Below the pieces are notes generated by a model, which was given only the letters and a program-made list of their open reading frames with translations, was not told the DNA's origin and ran no database searches. The translations under genes and the position numbers were made by a program. From an uncultured Lachnospiraceae bacterium (lineage in GTDB: Bacteria; Bacillota; Clostridia; Lachnospirales; Lachnospiraceae), in assembly GCA_902496125.1 (NCBI GenBank), contig CABUZU010000026.1:1-19530 (forward strand): 19,530 bases of DNA, written 5' to 3'. Shown in pieces: positions 1 through 7,509 of this stretch (positions are counted from its first letter, which is position 1; every line of letters begins with the position of its first letter).

Positions 1-1
1 T

Positions 2-244
2 ATTAGTGGTAATGTAGAAGATAAAATTCCTTATTTAATGGAAATTAATAACATTACCGAAGCGAAAGCAAAAGAGCTTATGATTAAAATTGATAAGAAA
101 CGTTCAAGCTATTATAATCATTATACAGACAAGCGTTGGGGTAATTTAAAGAGTTATGATTTATGTATTAATAGTTCTGTACTTGGTCATGAAGGCACAG
201 CTGATTTGATTTACCAGATGCTTGCAGCAAAAGAAGGACTATAG
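2..244 (+). CDS. Cytidylate kinase-like family protein, C-terminal end (partial)
   Basis: The reading frame is open from the first base of the window, so only the last 80 codons of a longer gene are present. The fragment has a run rich in Lys, Arg and Tyr (IDKKRSSYYNHYT, then a WG pair) followed by LCINSSVLG and a helical end. This matches my recollection of the C-terminal part of the cytidylate kinase-like family common in Clostridia, in which the lid region and an Asn-Ser-containing strand precede the last helix. That family is related to CMP kinase (Cmk), but its cellular substrate is not established. The first ATG in the visible frame (base 38) is internal, because the frame continues upstream of it. 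The family call rests on motif recollection only. Confidence 0.7.
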   Translation: MSGNVEDKIPYLMEINNITEAKAKELMIKIDKKRSSYYNHYTDKRWGNLKSYDLCINSSVLGHEGTADLIYQMLAAKEGL

Positions 245-251
245 AAAAGAT

Positions 252-273
252 ATCGGAGGATAATCCCTCCGAT
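252..273. terminator. Probable bidirectional intrinsic terminator
   Basis: A perfect 8-bp stem (ATCGGAGG with CCTCCGAT) closes a 6-base loop between two convergent genes. On the + strand it is followed by TATTTAG and then a T-rich stretch. On the - strand it is followed by ATCTTTTCTAT. It lies just past the stops of the kinase-like gene (244) and the MATE exporter (277), so it can end both transcripts. The U-tracts are interrupted, so efficiency is uncertain. Confidence 0.65.
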
Positions 274-276
274 TAT

Positions 277-1617
277 TTAGTTATTTTTATCTGTTTTATT
301 CATCCATATGTAGAAGAGTACGTTTAAAATAATACCGAATATGGTTGCTGTTGGAGCTGCAAATCCAATATTTGTAAGGCTAGCATTCGGTTGTATACTC
401 ATATAATATGCCAATGGTAAACGTACAAGTAATGTTTGGATTAGTCCTTGTATCATAACCCAAATGGTCTTATCATTTCCATTAAAATAACCAACCATAC
501 TAAATAAAATTGCTGTTACAATTGTTTCAAGTGCAAATCCTTTTAGATAATCATATCCTTTTTGAACGACAACTGCATCTGTTGTAAAAATTCCAGTTAA
601 AAGATTACCCTTAAATAGTACAAAAACAAAGACGATACAACCTACTGCAAGTCCTACGCCCATACCGGTAAACATCGCCTGTTTGGCTCTTTTTTTATTA
701 CCCGCACCGATATTTTGAGATACAAAAGATGCCATAGATTGCATAAGTGAACTTGGAATCAACATTGCAAAATTAACAACCTTGCAAGCAACACCATATC
801 CAGAAGAAGCTTCTAATCCTAGTCTGTTGACAAATGCACAAAGTGCAAGAAATGAAATCTGTGTCAAACATTCTTGTAAGGCAAGTGGTAGACCAATCTT
901 TAATGCTCTGATACAATGTGTATTAATTCTAAAATCTTTTTTGGTAATTTTAAATGATAACTGTCTCTTTAAAAGTAAAAATAATGCAAATACTACACTG
1001 ATTGCTTGAGCAAGTACAGTTGCGATTGCCGCACCGGCTGCATCTAAATGAAATCCGGCAACTAAAATTAAATCACCTACAATATTAACAATACAAGCAA
1101 CGGCGACGAATAATAATGGAGATTTACTATCTCCAAGACCTCTAAAAATTGCAGAAAGTAAATTGTATGCAACAATAAAAAAGATACCTCCACCGCAGAT
1201 GCGTATATAAGTTGAGGTTAAATCAATTGCTTTTGTTGGTGCTTGCATAAGTATTGCAATCTGATGTGAAAATCCAATTAAAATAACAAATAGGACTGCC
1301 GAAATGATTGCATAAACAAGAATGGAACCGCCGATTAAGGAACCAATGTTTTGAGTCTTTTTTTCTCCGATATATCGTGCAATTAAAACGGTAATCCCCA
1401 TTGCAAACTGAGTCACTACAAAAGTAACTAAATTTAATACTTGACTTCCTGTAGATACTGCTGAAAGTCCAGATGTTGTTCCAAATCTACCTACCACTAA
1501 AAGGTCTACGGCACCATAAGCAGCTTGAAGAATTAATGCACCAAGTATTGGTGCCATAAATGGTAGTAGCTTTCCTAATATACTTCCACTAGTAAAATCT
1601 GATTTTAAATTATTCAA
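277..1617 (-). CDS. MATE family multidrug/cation antiporter
   Basis: An integral membrane protein of about 446 residues, the usual length for MATE (NorM/DinF-type) exporters, with roughly 12 hydrophobic segments in two MatE halves. The first half starts with a Gly/Pro-rich segment (GKLLPFMAPILGALI) and a conserved VDLLVVGRFG, characteristic of the family. MATE proteins export cationic drugs or metabolites in exchange for Na+ or H+. The substrate cannot be read from sequence. Start choice: an in-frame TTG at 1623 abuts the Shine-Dalgarno AGGAAGG (1630-1624), whereas a second TTG at 1617 lies 6 bases from it, so 1617 is preferred. Either start lies inside the 3' end of the MarR gene, so translation is probably coupled. 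MarR-MATE pairs usually mean local repression of the exporter, relieved by a ligand. Confidence 0.92.
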   Translation of the reverse strand: MNNLKSDFTSGSILGKLLPFMAPILGALILQAAYGAVDLLVVGRFGTTSGLSAVSTGSQVLNLVTFVVTQFAMGITVLIARYIGEKKTQNIGSLIGGSILVYAIISAVLFVILIGFSHQIAILMQAPTKAIDLTSTYIRICGGGIFFIVAYNLLSAIFRGLGDSKSPLLFVAVACIVNIVGDLILVAGFHLDAAGAAIATVLAQAISVVFALFLLLKRQLSFKITKKDFRINTHCIRALKIGLPLALQECLTQISFLALCAFVNRLGLEASSGYGVACKVVNFAMLIPSSLMQSMASFVSQNIGAGNKKRAKQAMFTGMGVGLAVGCIVFVFVLFKGNLLTGIFTTDAVVVQKGYDYLKGFALETIVTAILFSMVGYFNGNDKTIWVMIQGLIQTLLVRLPLAYYMSIQPNASLTNIGFAAPTATIFGIILNVLFYIWMNKTDKNN

Positions 1618-2059
1618 TATCAACCTTCCTTTCTCTCATAACTTTATAAAATTTTTCAATGGTTTGAATCATGCAGTCTGCATCTGCATCTGAAATATCA
1701 TCTAAATAGTTTAACAGTCTGCTGTAATAGTTTTTATCGTATTTATCGTATAATTCTTCCCCTTTTTTTGTGATAGCAATATACGTAATTCGACCATCTT
1801 CCTTCGACGCATATTTGTAAAGATATCCCTTTTTTTCCATTTCTTTAACGGTTCTTGTGATTCCTGGTCTTGGTAGGCGCAGTTCATCACTAATATCTGA
1901 GATTTTTATTTGTTCATTATATTTTTGTAGCCTGTGAATGATATCCATATATTGAATATACGCTGGCTTAACGCCTTCCGGAAGTGGTGGAAGTAATTCA
2001 CGAATCCTTTTTGCAAGATAGCAGGCATCTAACATTTTTTTGATTTTATCCTCAGTCAT
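1610..2059 (-). CDS. MarR family transcriptional regulator
   Basis: A winged-helix protein of 149 residues, typical MarR length. Helix-turn-helix segment: ISDISDELRLPRPGITRTVKEMEKKGYLYKYASKEDGRITYIAITKKG is split here into ISDISDELRLPRPG, the recognition helix ITRTVKEMEKKGYL and the wing with the family-typical DGR. N- and C-terminal helices would form the dimer interface. The start at 2059 follows AAAGGAG with 5 bases between; an upstream in-frame ATG at 2092 lies in the operator region without a good ribosome site. The gene overlaps the MATE exporter by a few codons and is read first. Its promoter carries an inverted repeat at the -10 box, as expected for an autorepressor that also controls the exporter. 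The effector is unknown. Confidence 0.92.
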   Translation of the reverse strand: MTEDKIKKMLDACYLAKRIRELLPPLPEGVKPAYIQYMDIIHRLQKYNEQIKISDISDELRLPRPGITRTVKEMEKKGYLYKYASKEDGRITYIAITKKGEELYDKYDKNYYSRLLNYLDDISDADADCMIQTIEKFYKVMRERKVDIE

Positions 2060-2082
2060 AAAAACTCCTTTCGTTGTGTAAT

Positions 2083-2115
2083 TAATTACCATAGATAATT
2101 ACCGCTGGTAATTAT
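2083..2115. promoter_or_regulatory. Putative MarR operator (inverted repeat plus an extra half-site)
   Basis: A perfect inverted repeat spans 2095-2115, with 9-bp arms ATAATTACC and GGTAATTAT around a 3-base spacer. A third copy of the half-site, TAATTACC, lies at 2083-2090, 13 bases from the matching copy at 2096. The palindrome covers the -10 hexamer and the expected transcription start of marR, the classic place for autorepression. Binding by this MarR is inferred from position. Confidence 0.75.
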
Positions 2116-2139
2116 ATAGGAATAATTTCAAAATGTCAA
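2111..2139 (-). promoter_or_regulatory. Sigma-A promoter of the marR-MATE operon
   Basis: On the - strand, a perfect TTGACA (2139-2134), a 17-base spacer and a perfect TATAAT (2116-2111) lie upstream of the marR start. Both hexamers match consensus, so the promoter should be strong when not repressed. The -10 lies inside the inverted-repeat operator. Confidence 0.88.
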
Positions 2140-2179
2140 GTACTCCCTCCCTTTTATTAATAAAGAGAGGAAGAATTGT

Positions 2180-3349
2180 TTAGTAGTATAACATCGTAAC
2201 TTTTTTACCCATCTGTCTCATCAACTCTTTAATTCGTCTACAGAGCTGTTTTCTTGCAGCAAGATCAAAGGAAAGATGTGCATCTTGGTAAGCGGGATTA
2301 ATTGCTTGACCAATGATGAAATCTAAATCAGTACAGTTTTCAATTAATCTAGAAGCGATACGAGTTGCACCATTTCCTTTATCGAGTTCAAGATAGAAGT
2401 CGTCGTCTAGTTCTTCATTTTGAACATATTGTTCTAGAATTTCAACTACACGGTTTAACGTAATAACGCCTTCGGTAACGAGATTAATTCCTTTAATTGA
2501 GGACATTGGAGGAATATCAGGATCTGGATGGGGGTCATTTTTAGGAATGACAGGATTGCCAGTAATTCTAGCTACAATTTCAGCAGTACTTCCTCCACTG
2601 ACAATACGAAAAGCATGTCCTTTCATAAGCTCGTGAACAGCTGCTTCATCGTTTTCTTTAAATTTTGGCGGACCAGTCATCAGCTTAACCTTGTGATAGT
2701 TACGAACACGCATAACAGCAGCAGTTACATCGTTTTCACACTCTTGATAATAGTAGTAACAACTTTCTTGTACAATTTGATTTGCGAGTCTTTTGGCTGC
2801 ATGGGTTGTTTTTAAGCAGTCTTCAATAAGATCCATTGCTTCTTCTAAAGTCCAATTATATTTTTTCGTAATTTCAGATAGAAAACAACCTTCACTTAGC
2901 ATTGCGTAAGTATCGCCATTTTTAACTTTAAAGCGACTCTCATAGATTTTTTTGCCTTCAATAATACGTTCAGTTTTAGGCAGTTTAAAACGTTTTCCAC
3001 CACGCATACAAATCGTATAAGGCGTTCCAAATTCAACCAAATAGGCGTTTCCATTGTCATAGACTTGTAAAACCGTAAACGTTGTATAGGCCTCATTGTT
3101 TTCAGGAGAAATTGGAAGAGTAGAGACGACAGTGGATAGACATTCATCAATGGTTTCTCCATTTAACAACATTGTAGCTAAAATTTTAGAAGTCATAGAA
3201 GCTAAGATGTTTGCCCTGACCCCACTTCCCATACCATCTGCTAAAATCATAATATGAGAATCGTCGGTAGTCAATAACTCAACCTTATCACCACAAAGCT
3301 CTTCTTTGTATTTATTCATACTTTTATAAGCCATGTCTACACTAAACAT
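2180..3349 (-). CDS. SpoIIE-family PP2C-type serine/threonine phosphatase
   Basis: About 389 residues. The N-terminal half carries the PP2C/SpoIIE signature ILADGMGSGVRAN (metal-binding Asp and Gly-rich turn, near residues 40-50). Further acidic positions such as NDVTAAVMRV would complete the Mn2+/Mg2+ site. The C-terminal third (SSIKGINLVTEGVITLNRVVEILEQ onward, read in parts) is a helical extension beyond the catalytic core. Such phosphatases dephosphorylate anti-anti-sigma-like proteins in partner-switching circuits. No STAS or anti-sigma gene lies in this window, so the target is unknown. Start: the ATG at 3349 follows GGTGAG with proper spacing and overlaps the end of the sensor gene by 8 bases (ATGTTTAG). 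An upstream ATG at 3373 has no ribosome site. The tight overlap implies that sensor and phosphatase work as a pair. Confidence 0.88.
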   Translation of the reverse strand: MFSVDMAYKSMNKYKEELCGDKVELLTTDDSHIMILADGMGSGVRANILASMTSKILATMLLNGETIDECLSTVVSTLPISPENNEAYTTFTVLQVYDNGNAYLVEFGTPYTICMRGGKRFKLPKTERIIEGKKIYESRFKVKNGDTYAMLSEGCFLSEITKKYNWTLEEAMDLIEDCLKTTHAAKRLANQIVQESCYYYYQECENDVTAAVMRVRNYHKVKLMTGPPKFKENDEAAVHELMKGHAFRIVSGGSTAEIVARITGNPVIPKNDPHPDPDIPPMSSIKGINLVTEGVITLNRVVEILEQYVQNEELDDDFYLELDKGNGATRIASRLIENCTDLDFIIGQAINPAYQDAHLSFDLAARKQLCRRIKELMRQMGKKVTMLYY

Positions 3350-5072
3350 TGTGCTCACCACTTTCTTGTTCATCTAGCATTGTTCGACAGAGTCTATTTA
3401 AAGTTACTTTCGTTTCTGCAGTGGTTTCACCAAGTAAGCCAGCAATCATTTGAGCAACCATCATTTGCTTTTCAATGACTTTTTCCGCAGCTTCTGTAGT
3501 CTTTATTTTTTGTTCATAAGCTTCTTTTGCTTGGGCTTCTTGTTTTGTAATATCAATTAAAATAGCTAGAACCGCATTTTGGTCTGGTATGTAGGTTAAA
3601 TCCTGAAGGAAGGTTTTACCATATTCGTCTAATTCGACTTTATTACCACGAAGATGCTTTTTATTTTCAATTACCCATTCATAATCTGTCGTATCTAAAA
3701 TTTCAATTAAATCCATCCCCTGTGCATTTTCTGTTGATACACCAAATAGTTTTTCACAGGAATGAGAAAATTCTTGAATTTGCATATTTTCATCAATAAT
3801 CATAACAAGGTTTGGCGTTGTATCCATAACGAGATTAGAAAGAGACTGAGCTTTTTCTTGTAAATATGGAATACATACTTTTGCATTTGCCTTTCCTTGG
3901 AAAACAGCAATTGCATTTTCACGACAAGTAGCATATCCACAGGCACCACAGTTTAATAATTTATCTGGATTATCCTTACCCGTTAATTTTAAAATGCTTT
4001 GAATCTCTTCCTCAGTTGGAAATGGAAGATTGATAGGACTTGGTAAAAAGCTTTGTTCAATGGAAATATTCTTTGCAAGTTCATGAATGTAATCCTTGCT
4101 AACAGATTCATTAATTGTAGAATCTTCAATAATAAGGCGTCTTTTAAAACGGGATTTTTTAGCTAAAGAACCTGGTCCATTGATACAACTACATAGACAA
4201 GCATTTGCTTCAATAAAACAACGTTCAAATCCACCTTCTGATAATTCTTTAAAAAATTGAATACTATTTTTTAATCCATTTGCGCGAACCATACGGTAAT
4301 TATTTGGGAAATAGTTACTTGTTTTAATTGCACTGATAATACCACCACTAATTGGATAAAGTGTATTAACTTTAGGAGATGGATTGTCAGGAAGTGATTC
4401 TTCAATATCTGTTCGAGAGATATGGTTTTGTTCTAAAAGCTTATCGACTTCTTCAAATAATAAAACGGCATTAATTGCATGTCCGTTTTTTTGTTGATTT
4501 GCTTCATCTTTTTTTGCAATACAAGGTCCAATAAAGACAACCTTGGTATCTTTTCCATATAAGGATTTTAGATAACGACCATGTAAAATCATAGGAGAAG
4601 CAATAGGAGCTAGGTTTGGTAAAAGGCTTGGAAAATGAGTTTCAATCAAGCGATTAATACTTGGGCAGCAAGAGCTAATGATGTTTTTGTCATTATTTTC
4701 CATTAATTTAGAATACTCATAAGTAACTAAGCTTGCTGCCTCAGAAGTTTCACGAACTTCAGAAAAACCTAATTTCTTTAATGCAGTAATTACTTGACCT
4801 GCACTACTTCCAGGAAAGGCTCCATCAAATGAGGGGTCGATAGAAGCAATGACCTTGTTAGAAGAACTTAAAATTTGCTTTACTTTTGCAAGGTCACTTA
4901 AATAAATTTTAGCATCTTGTGGACAAACCTTTACACATGCTCCACAAAGAATGCATAAATCGTCCATAATTTCAGCTTTTTGATTTTTAAAGCTGATTGC
5001 TTTTACGTCGCATCCACGTACACATCGAAAACAACTGCGACAATTTGAACTTTTAAAATCAATAATTTTCAT
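3342..5072 (-). CDS. Sensory-type [FeFe]-hydrogenase-like protein with ferredoxin, FeS and PAS domains
   Basis: A 576-residue cytoplasmic protein. Order: two [4Fe-4S] ferredoxin motifs (Cys 11/14/17/21 and 40/43/46/50); an H-cluster domain with L1 SSCCPSI (Cys135/136), L2 GPCIAKKDE (Cys184) and L3 EANACLCSC (Cys292, Cys296); an extra FeS domain (Cys 375/378/383/400); a PAS domain (about 412-510); a helical tail. All four cysteines expected to hold the H-cluster are present. The two methionines that line the pocket in catalytic enzymes appear as Gly182 and Asn290, which points to sensing rather than H2 turnover. The Cys used for proton transfer (Cys135) is kept. Group C/sensory hydrogenases with PAS domains are often found beside SpoIIE phosphatases, as here. 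Start ATG follows AAGGA at good spacing. Probable role: report H2 or redox state to the phosphatase. Confidence 0.88.
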   Translation of the reverse strand: MKIIDFKSSNCRSCFRCVRGCDVKAISFKNQKAEIMDDLCILCGACVKVCPQDAKIYLSDLAKVKQILSSSNKVIASIDPSFDGAFPGSSAGQVITALKKLGFSEVRETSEAASLVTYEYSKLMENNDKNIISSCCPSINRLIETHFPSLLPNLAPIASPMILHGRYLKSLYGKDTKVVFIGPCIAKKDEANQQKNGHAINAVLLFEEVDKLLEQNHISRTDIEESLPDNPSPKVNTLYPISGGIISAIKTSNYFPNNYRMVRANGLKNSIQFFKELSEGGFERCFIEANACLCSCINGPGSLAKKSRFKRRLIIEDSTINESVSKDYIHELAKNISIEQSFLPSPINLPFPTEEEIQSILKLTGKDNPDKLLNCGACGYATCRENAIAVFQGKANAKVCIPYLQEKAQSLSNLVMDTTPNLVMIIDENMQIQEFSHSCEKLFGVSTENAQGMDLIEILDTTDYEWVIENKKHLRGNKVELDEYGKTFLQDLTYIPDQNAVLAILIDITKQEAQAKEAYEQKIKTTEAAEKVIEKQMMVAQMIAGLLGETTAETKVTLNRLCRTMLDEQESGEHNV

Positions 5073-5118
5073 AGTCTATCCTTTCTTTAAATTAAGGGGG
5101 TAATATTTCTCATTATCG

Positions 5119-5147
5119 AGTATAACAAGAATCTCTGATAGATTCAA
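5119..5147 (-). promoter_or_regulatory. Promoter of the hydrogenase sensor-phosphatase operon
   Basis: On the - strand: TTGAAT (5147-5142), a 17-base spacer, then TATACT (5124-5119), with a TG one base upstream of the -10 (extended -10). The leader to the ATG at 5072 is about 40 bases. It stands back to back with the promoter of the rightward operon. Confidence 0.75.
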
Positions 5148-5149
5148 GG

Positions 5150-5178
5150 TTGAAAATTTACAAAACAATTGCTATACT
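5150..5178 (+). promoter_or_regulatory. Promoter of the transglutaminase/pilin-like operon
   Basis: TTGAAA (5150-5155), a 17-base spacer and TATACT (5173-5178), again with an extended TG one base before the -10. The expected start is near 5185, about 23 bases before the ATG at 5208. The -35 box is 2 bases from the -35 box of the divergent promoter. Confidence 0.75.
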
Positions 5179-5207
5179 TAAAAAATAAATAAAATTTGGA
5201 GTTAGCG

Positions 5208-6140
5208 ATGAACAAAAGAAAAATCATTTTATTTTTACTAATAATTAGTTTCTTTTTATCTGCTTGTAATTCTTCTGGTGAAAGCGAAACTAAGAGTGCA
5301 TCTGTGGCAAAAGAAACCCAGGAAATAAAGGATTATAAGCCAGGAGTATTAGAGCCTGTTGCAACAGGAAAAGAAGTGATAGGGCAATCTCCTGTTACAA
5401 TTGATATTAGTAATAAGACACAAGGATATATGATTGCTAGTTATAGCGGCAGTGCAAATAATGCACTAGTACAGGTAACTGGTGTAGATGCTGTGGATTA
5501 TCGATATTATATAAAATCAAAGGAACAAGCGGTTATTCCGTTTATTTGTGGCTCTGGTAGTTATACGGTTGCAGTCTATGAAAATGTTCAAGATACAGAA
5601 TATGGATTTTTGTGGACAGAAACCTTAGAGATTTCATTAGACGATGAGGTTTTACCATTTTTATATCCGAATCAATATGTAAACTTTAATAAAAAGAGTA
5701 AAGCAGTAAAAAAAGCAAGTCAATTAGATGTTGATAAAAAAGATACATTAGAGACCATACAAACCATCTATAATTATGTAATAAAAAATATTACCTATGA
5801 TTATGATAAGGCAGAAAACGTACAGTCTGGTTATCTTCCAGTAGTAGATGAAACGTTAAAGACAAAGACGGGGATTTGTTTTGATTATGCAGCGCTTATG
5901 ACGGCAATGCTTCGAAGTCGCGGGATTCCGTCAAAGCTAGTTATTGGCTATACCGGAGATATTTATCATGCTTGGATTAGTGTTTATACAAAAGAAAAGG
6001 GATGGATTGATAAGGTCATTCAATTCGATGGAAATAAATGGAGAATGATGGACCCAACCTTTGCATCGTCAGCAGATGATGAGGATACGCTAAATTATAT
6101 TAGCGATGAAACCAATTATACAGAAAAATATGTACATTAA
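5208..6140 (+). CDS. Transglutaminase-like (papain-fold) surface lipoprotein
   Basis: 310 residues. A signal peptide with Lys/Arg start, hydrophobic core and lipobox LSAC (Cys20) predicts lipid anchoring outside the cell membrane. After a Ser-rich linker comes a beta-rich region (about 60-150) and then a transglutaminase-core domain: GICFDYA (Cys224), YHAWISV (His254) and MMDPTF (Asp282) form a complete Cys-His-Asp triad in the usual order and spacing. Bacterial members of this fold act as proteases, peptidoglycan-related amidases or crosslinkers, so the reaction cannot be fixed from sequence. The ATG at 5208 is chosen because GGAG lies 6 bases before it; an in-frame TTG at 5196 lacks a ribosome site. 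It is the first gene of an operon with a GspF/PilC protein and pilin-like proteins, so it may act on the surface structure they build. Confidence 0.88.
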   Translation: MNKRKIILFLLIISFFLSACNSSGESETKSASVAKETQEIKDYKPGVLEPVATGKEVIGQSPVTIDISNKTQGYMIASYSGSANNALVQVTGVDAVDYRYYIKSKEQAVIPFICGSGSYTVAVYENVQDTEYGFLWTETLEISLDDEVLPFLYPNQYVNFNKKSKAVKKASQLDVDKKDTLETIQTIYNYVIKNITYDYDKAENVQSGYLPVVDETLKTKTGICFDYAALMTAMLRSRGIPSKLVIGYTGDIYHAWISVYTKEKGWIDKVIQFDGNKWRMMDPTFASSADDEDTLNYISDETNYTEKYVH

Positions 6141-6158
6141 CGACAGAAAGGATGTTTC

Positions 6159-7196
6159 ATGCAAAAGAAATTGACAAATAACGAACTGGTATCATTTGGA
6201 ACGCAAATGGGTATGGTTATACATGCAGGAATTCCAGTAGAAGAGGGAATTTCCATTATGATTGAAGAAAGCAAAGATGATGAAGAAAAACAAATGCTAC
6301 AGATAATTTATGAGCAATTACAGACTGGAGAATCTTTTTTTGAAGCTTTAAAAAAGACACAGAAGTTTCCAGACTATGTTTTAAACCTAGTAGAAATTGG
6401 AGAGCAATCTGGACGATTAGATGAAGTAATGACCTCGGTTGCAAAATATTATGAGACACAAGAGAGTATTTCTAAAAGTATAAAGAATGCGGTAACCTAC
6501 CCAATTATGATGGTAATAATGATGGGAGTAATTATTTTTACCTTAATTATTAAGGTTATGCCAGTATTTAATCAAGTTTATGAACAGCTTGGAACTTCAA
6601 TGAGTGGAATGGCAGCAGTGACCTTACAGATGGGGCTTACATTAAGTCGATATAATCTTGTGTTTTTAGCCATTTTAGTCATTCTTATTCTAGCTTTTCT
6701 ATATTTTCGTTTTACAAAAAAAGGAAGACAGATGGCATTAAATTTAGCAAGCCATTTTAAAATGTTTCGTCAAATTACAGACCAGATTGCACTAGCTAGA
6801 TTTGCAGATGGAGTATCGATGGCTTTAAAAAGCGGTTTAGATACCGATGACAGCTTAAAGATGCTTTATTCTTTAGTGGAAAATGAACGATTACAAGAAA
6901 AGATTAAAGCTTGTCAGTCTTTAAGTGATGAAGGAGAATTATTTAGTGTTGCAATGAATAAGGCTTTAATTTTTACAGGAATGCAGGCACGTATGCTTCA
7001 GATAGCATCGCAGACAGGAGTAATGGATGAAGCTTTAGAAAAAGTAGCAGATCAATATGAAGAAGAGGCATTTTCAAAGATACAGTCAATGATTTCCATG
7101 ATTGAGCCTACCATGATTATTATTGTTTCTATTGTAGTAGGAATGATTTTATTATCCGTTATGTTGCCTTTAGTAGGAATTATTTCTAATTTATAA
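6159..7196 (+). CDS. Type II secretion/type IV pilus platform protein (GspF/PilC family)
   Basis: 345 residues, somewhat shorter than the usual ~400. Two T2SSF domains are visible: the first about 5-130 with VIHAGIPVEEGISIM and LVEIGEQSGRLDEVM, the second about 200-345 with FADGVSMALKSGLD and MLQIASQTGVMDEAL. These are the repeated signatures of the family (an Ala/Ser-Gly-x-Pro/Leu turn and a GE/SQSG-x-LDE/MDE helix). Three hydrophobic spans lie near 108-135, 165-185 and the C-terminus. The protein forms the inner-membrane platform that couples a GspE/PilB ATPase to pilin assembly. No ATPase or prepilin peptidase gene is in this operon or window. It starts 18 bases after the lipoprotein stop, behind AAAGGATG. 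Confidence 0.92.
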   Translation: MQKKLTNNELVSFGTQMGMVIHAGIPVEEGISIMIEESKDDEEKQMLQIIYEQLQTGESFFEALKKTQKFPDYVLNLVEIGEQSGRLDEVMTSVAKYYETQESISKSIKNAVTYPIMMVIMMGVIIFTLIIKVMPVFNQVYEQLGTSMSGMAAVTLQMGLTLSRYNLVFLAILVILILAFLYFRFTKKGRQMALNLASHFKMFRQITDQIALARFADGVSMALKSGLDTDDSLKMLYSLVENERLQEKIKACQSLSDEGELFSVAMNKALIFTGMQARMLQIASQTGVMDEALEKVADQYEEEAFSKIQSMISMIEPTMIIIVSIVVGMILLSVMLPLVGIISNL

Positions 7197-7205
7197 GGAG
7201 GCAAT

Positions 7206-7496
7206 ATGAAGCGAAAAAGTTTATTGACGATGATTGTATTTTTATTAATGATTGTATTTTTGTATTATGGAATTTCTTCGATTCAACAGACAAGTGATGA
7301 AAAACAACTTGAAAATTTACAAAATTCCATTCGCCGTAGTGCAGTACAATGTTATGCATTAGAAGGAAGATATCCAGAAAGTCTTGACTATTTAAAAAAA
7401 TACTATGGTATTGACTATGATGAAAAGAAATATTTTGTAGATTATACGGCACAGAGTTCAAATTTAATGCCAGATATTACCGTTTTAAAACGTTAG
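7206..7496 (+). CDS. Small pilin-like single-span protein, function unknown
   Basis: 96 residues: a basic N-terminus (MKRKS), one long hydrophobic segment (about 7-25), then an amphipathic helix and a soluble part containing AVQCYALEGRYPESLDYLKKYYG. A hydrophobic N-terminal helix followed by an 'EGRYP-x-SL-x-YL' stretch is what many Gram-positive pseudopilins look like. The prepilin peptidase site (Gly followed by a hydrophobic run with Glu at +5) is absent, so it may stay as an uncleaved membrane protein or minor subunit. It sits 9 bases after the GspF/PilC gene, behind a strong AAGGAGG, and is followed 13 bases later by the next small gene. Role in the pilus-like assembly is inferred from context. 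Confidence 0.8.
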   Translation: MKRKSLLTMIVFLLMIVFLYYGISSIQQTSDEKQLENLQNSIRRSAVQCYALEGRYPESLDYLKKYYGIDYDEKKYFVDYTAQSSNLMPDITVLKR

Positions 7497-7509
7497 AAGG
7501 GATGTAGCT

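Noticed and set aside
782..1009. + strand frame opposite the MATE exporter
   Set aside because: No ribosome site, no recognisable protein features, and fully inside a well-supported gene on the other strand.
2150..2166. Palindrome TTTATTAATAAA between the phosphatase stop and the marR promoter, as a terminator
   Set aside because: The A/T core is 5 bp per arm, the flanks pair poorly and there is no T-run on the - strand, so it is not a convincing terminator.
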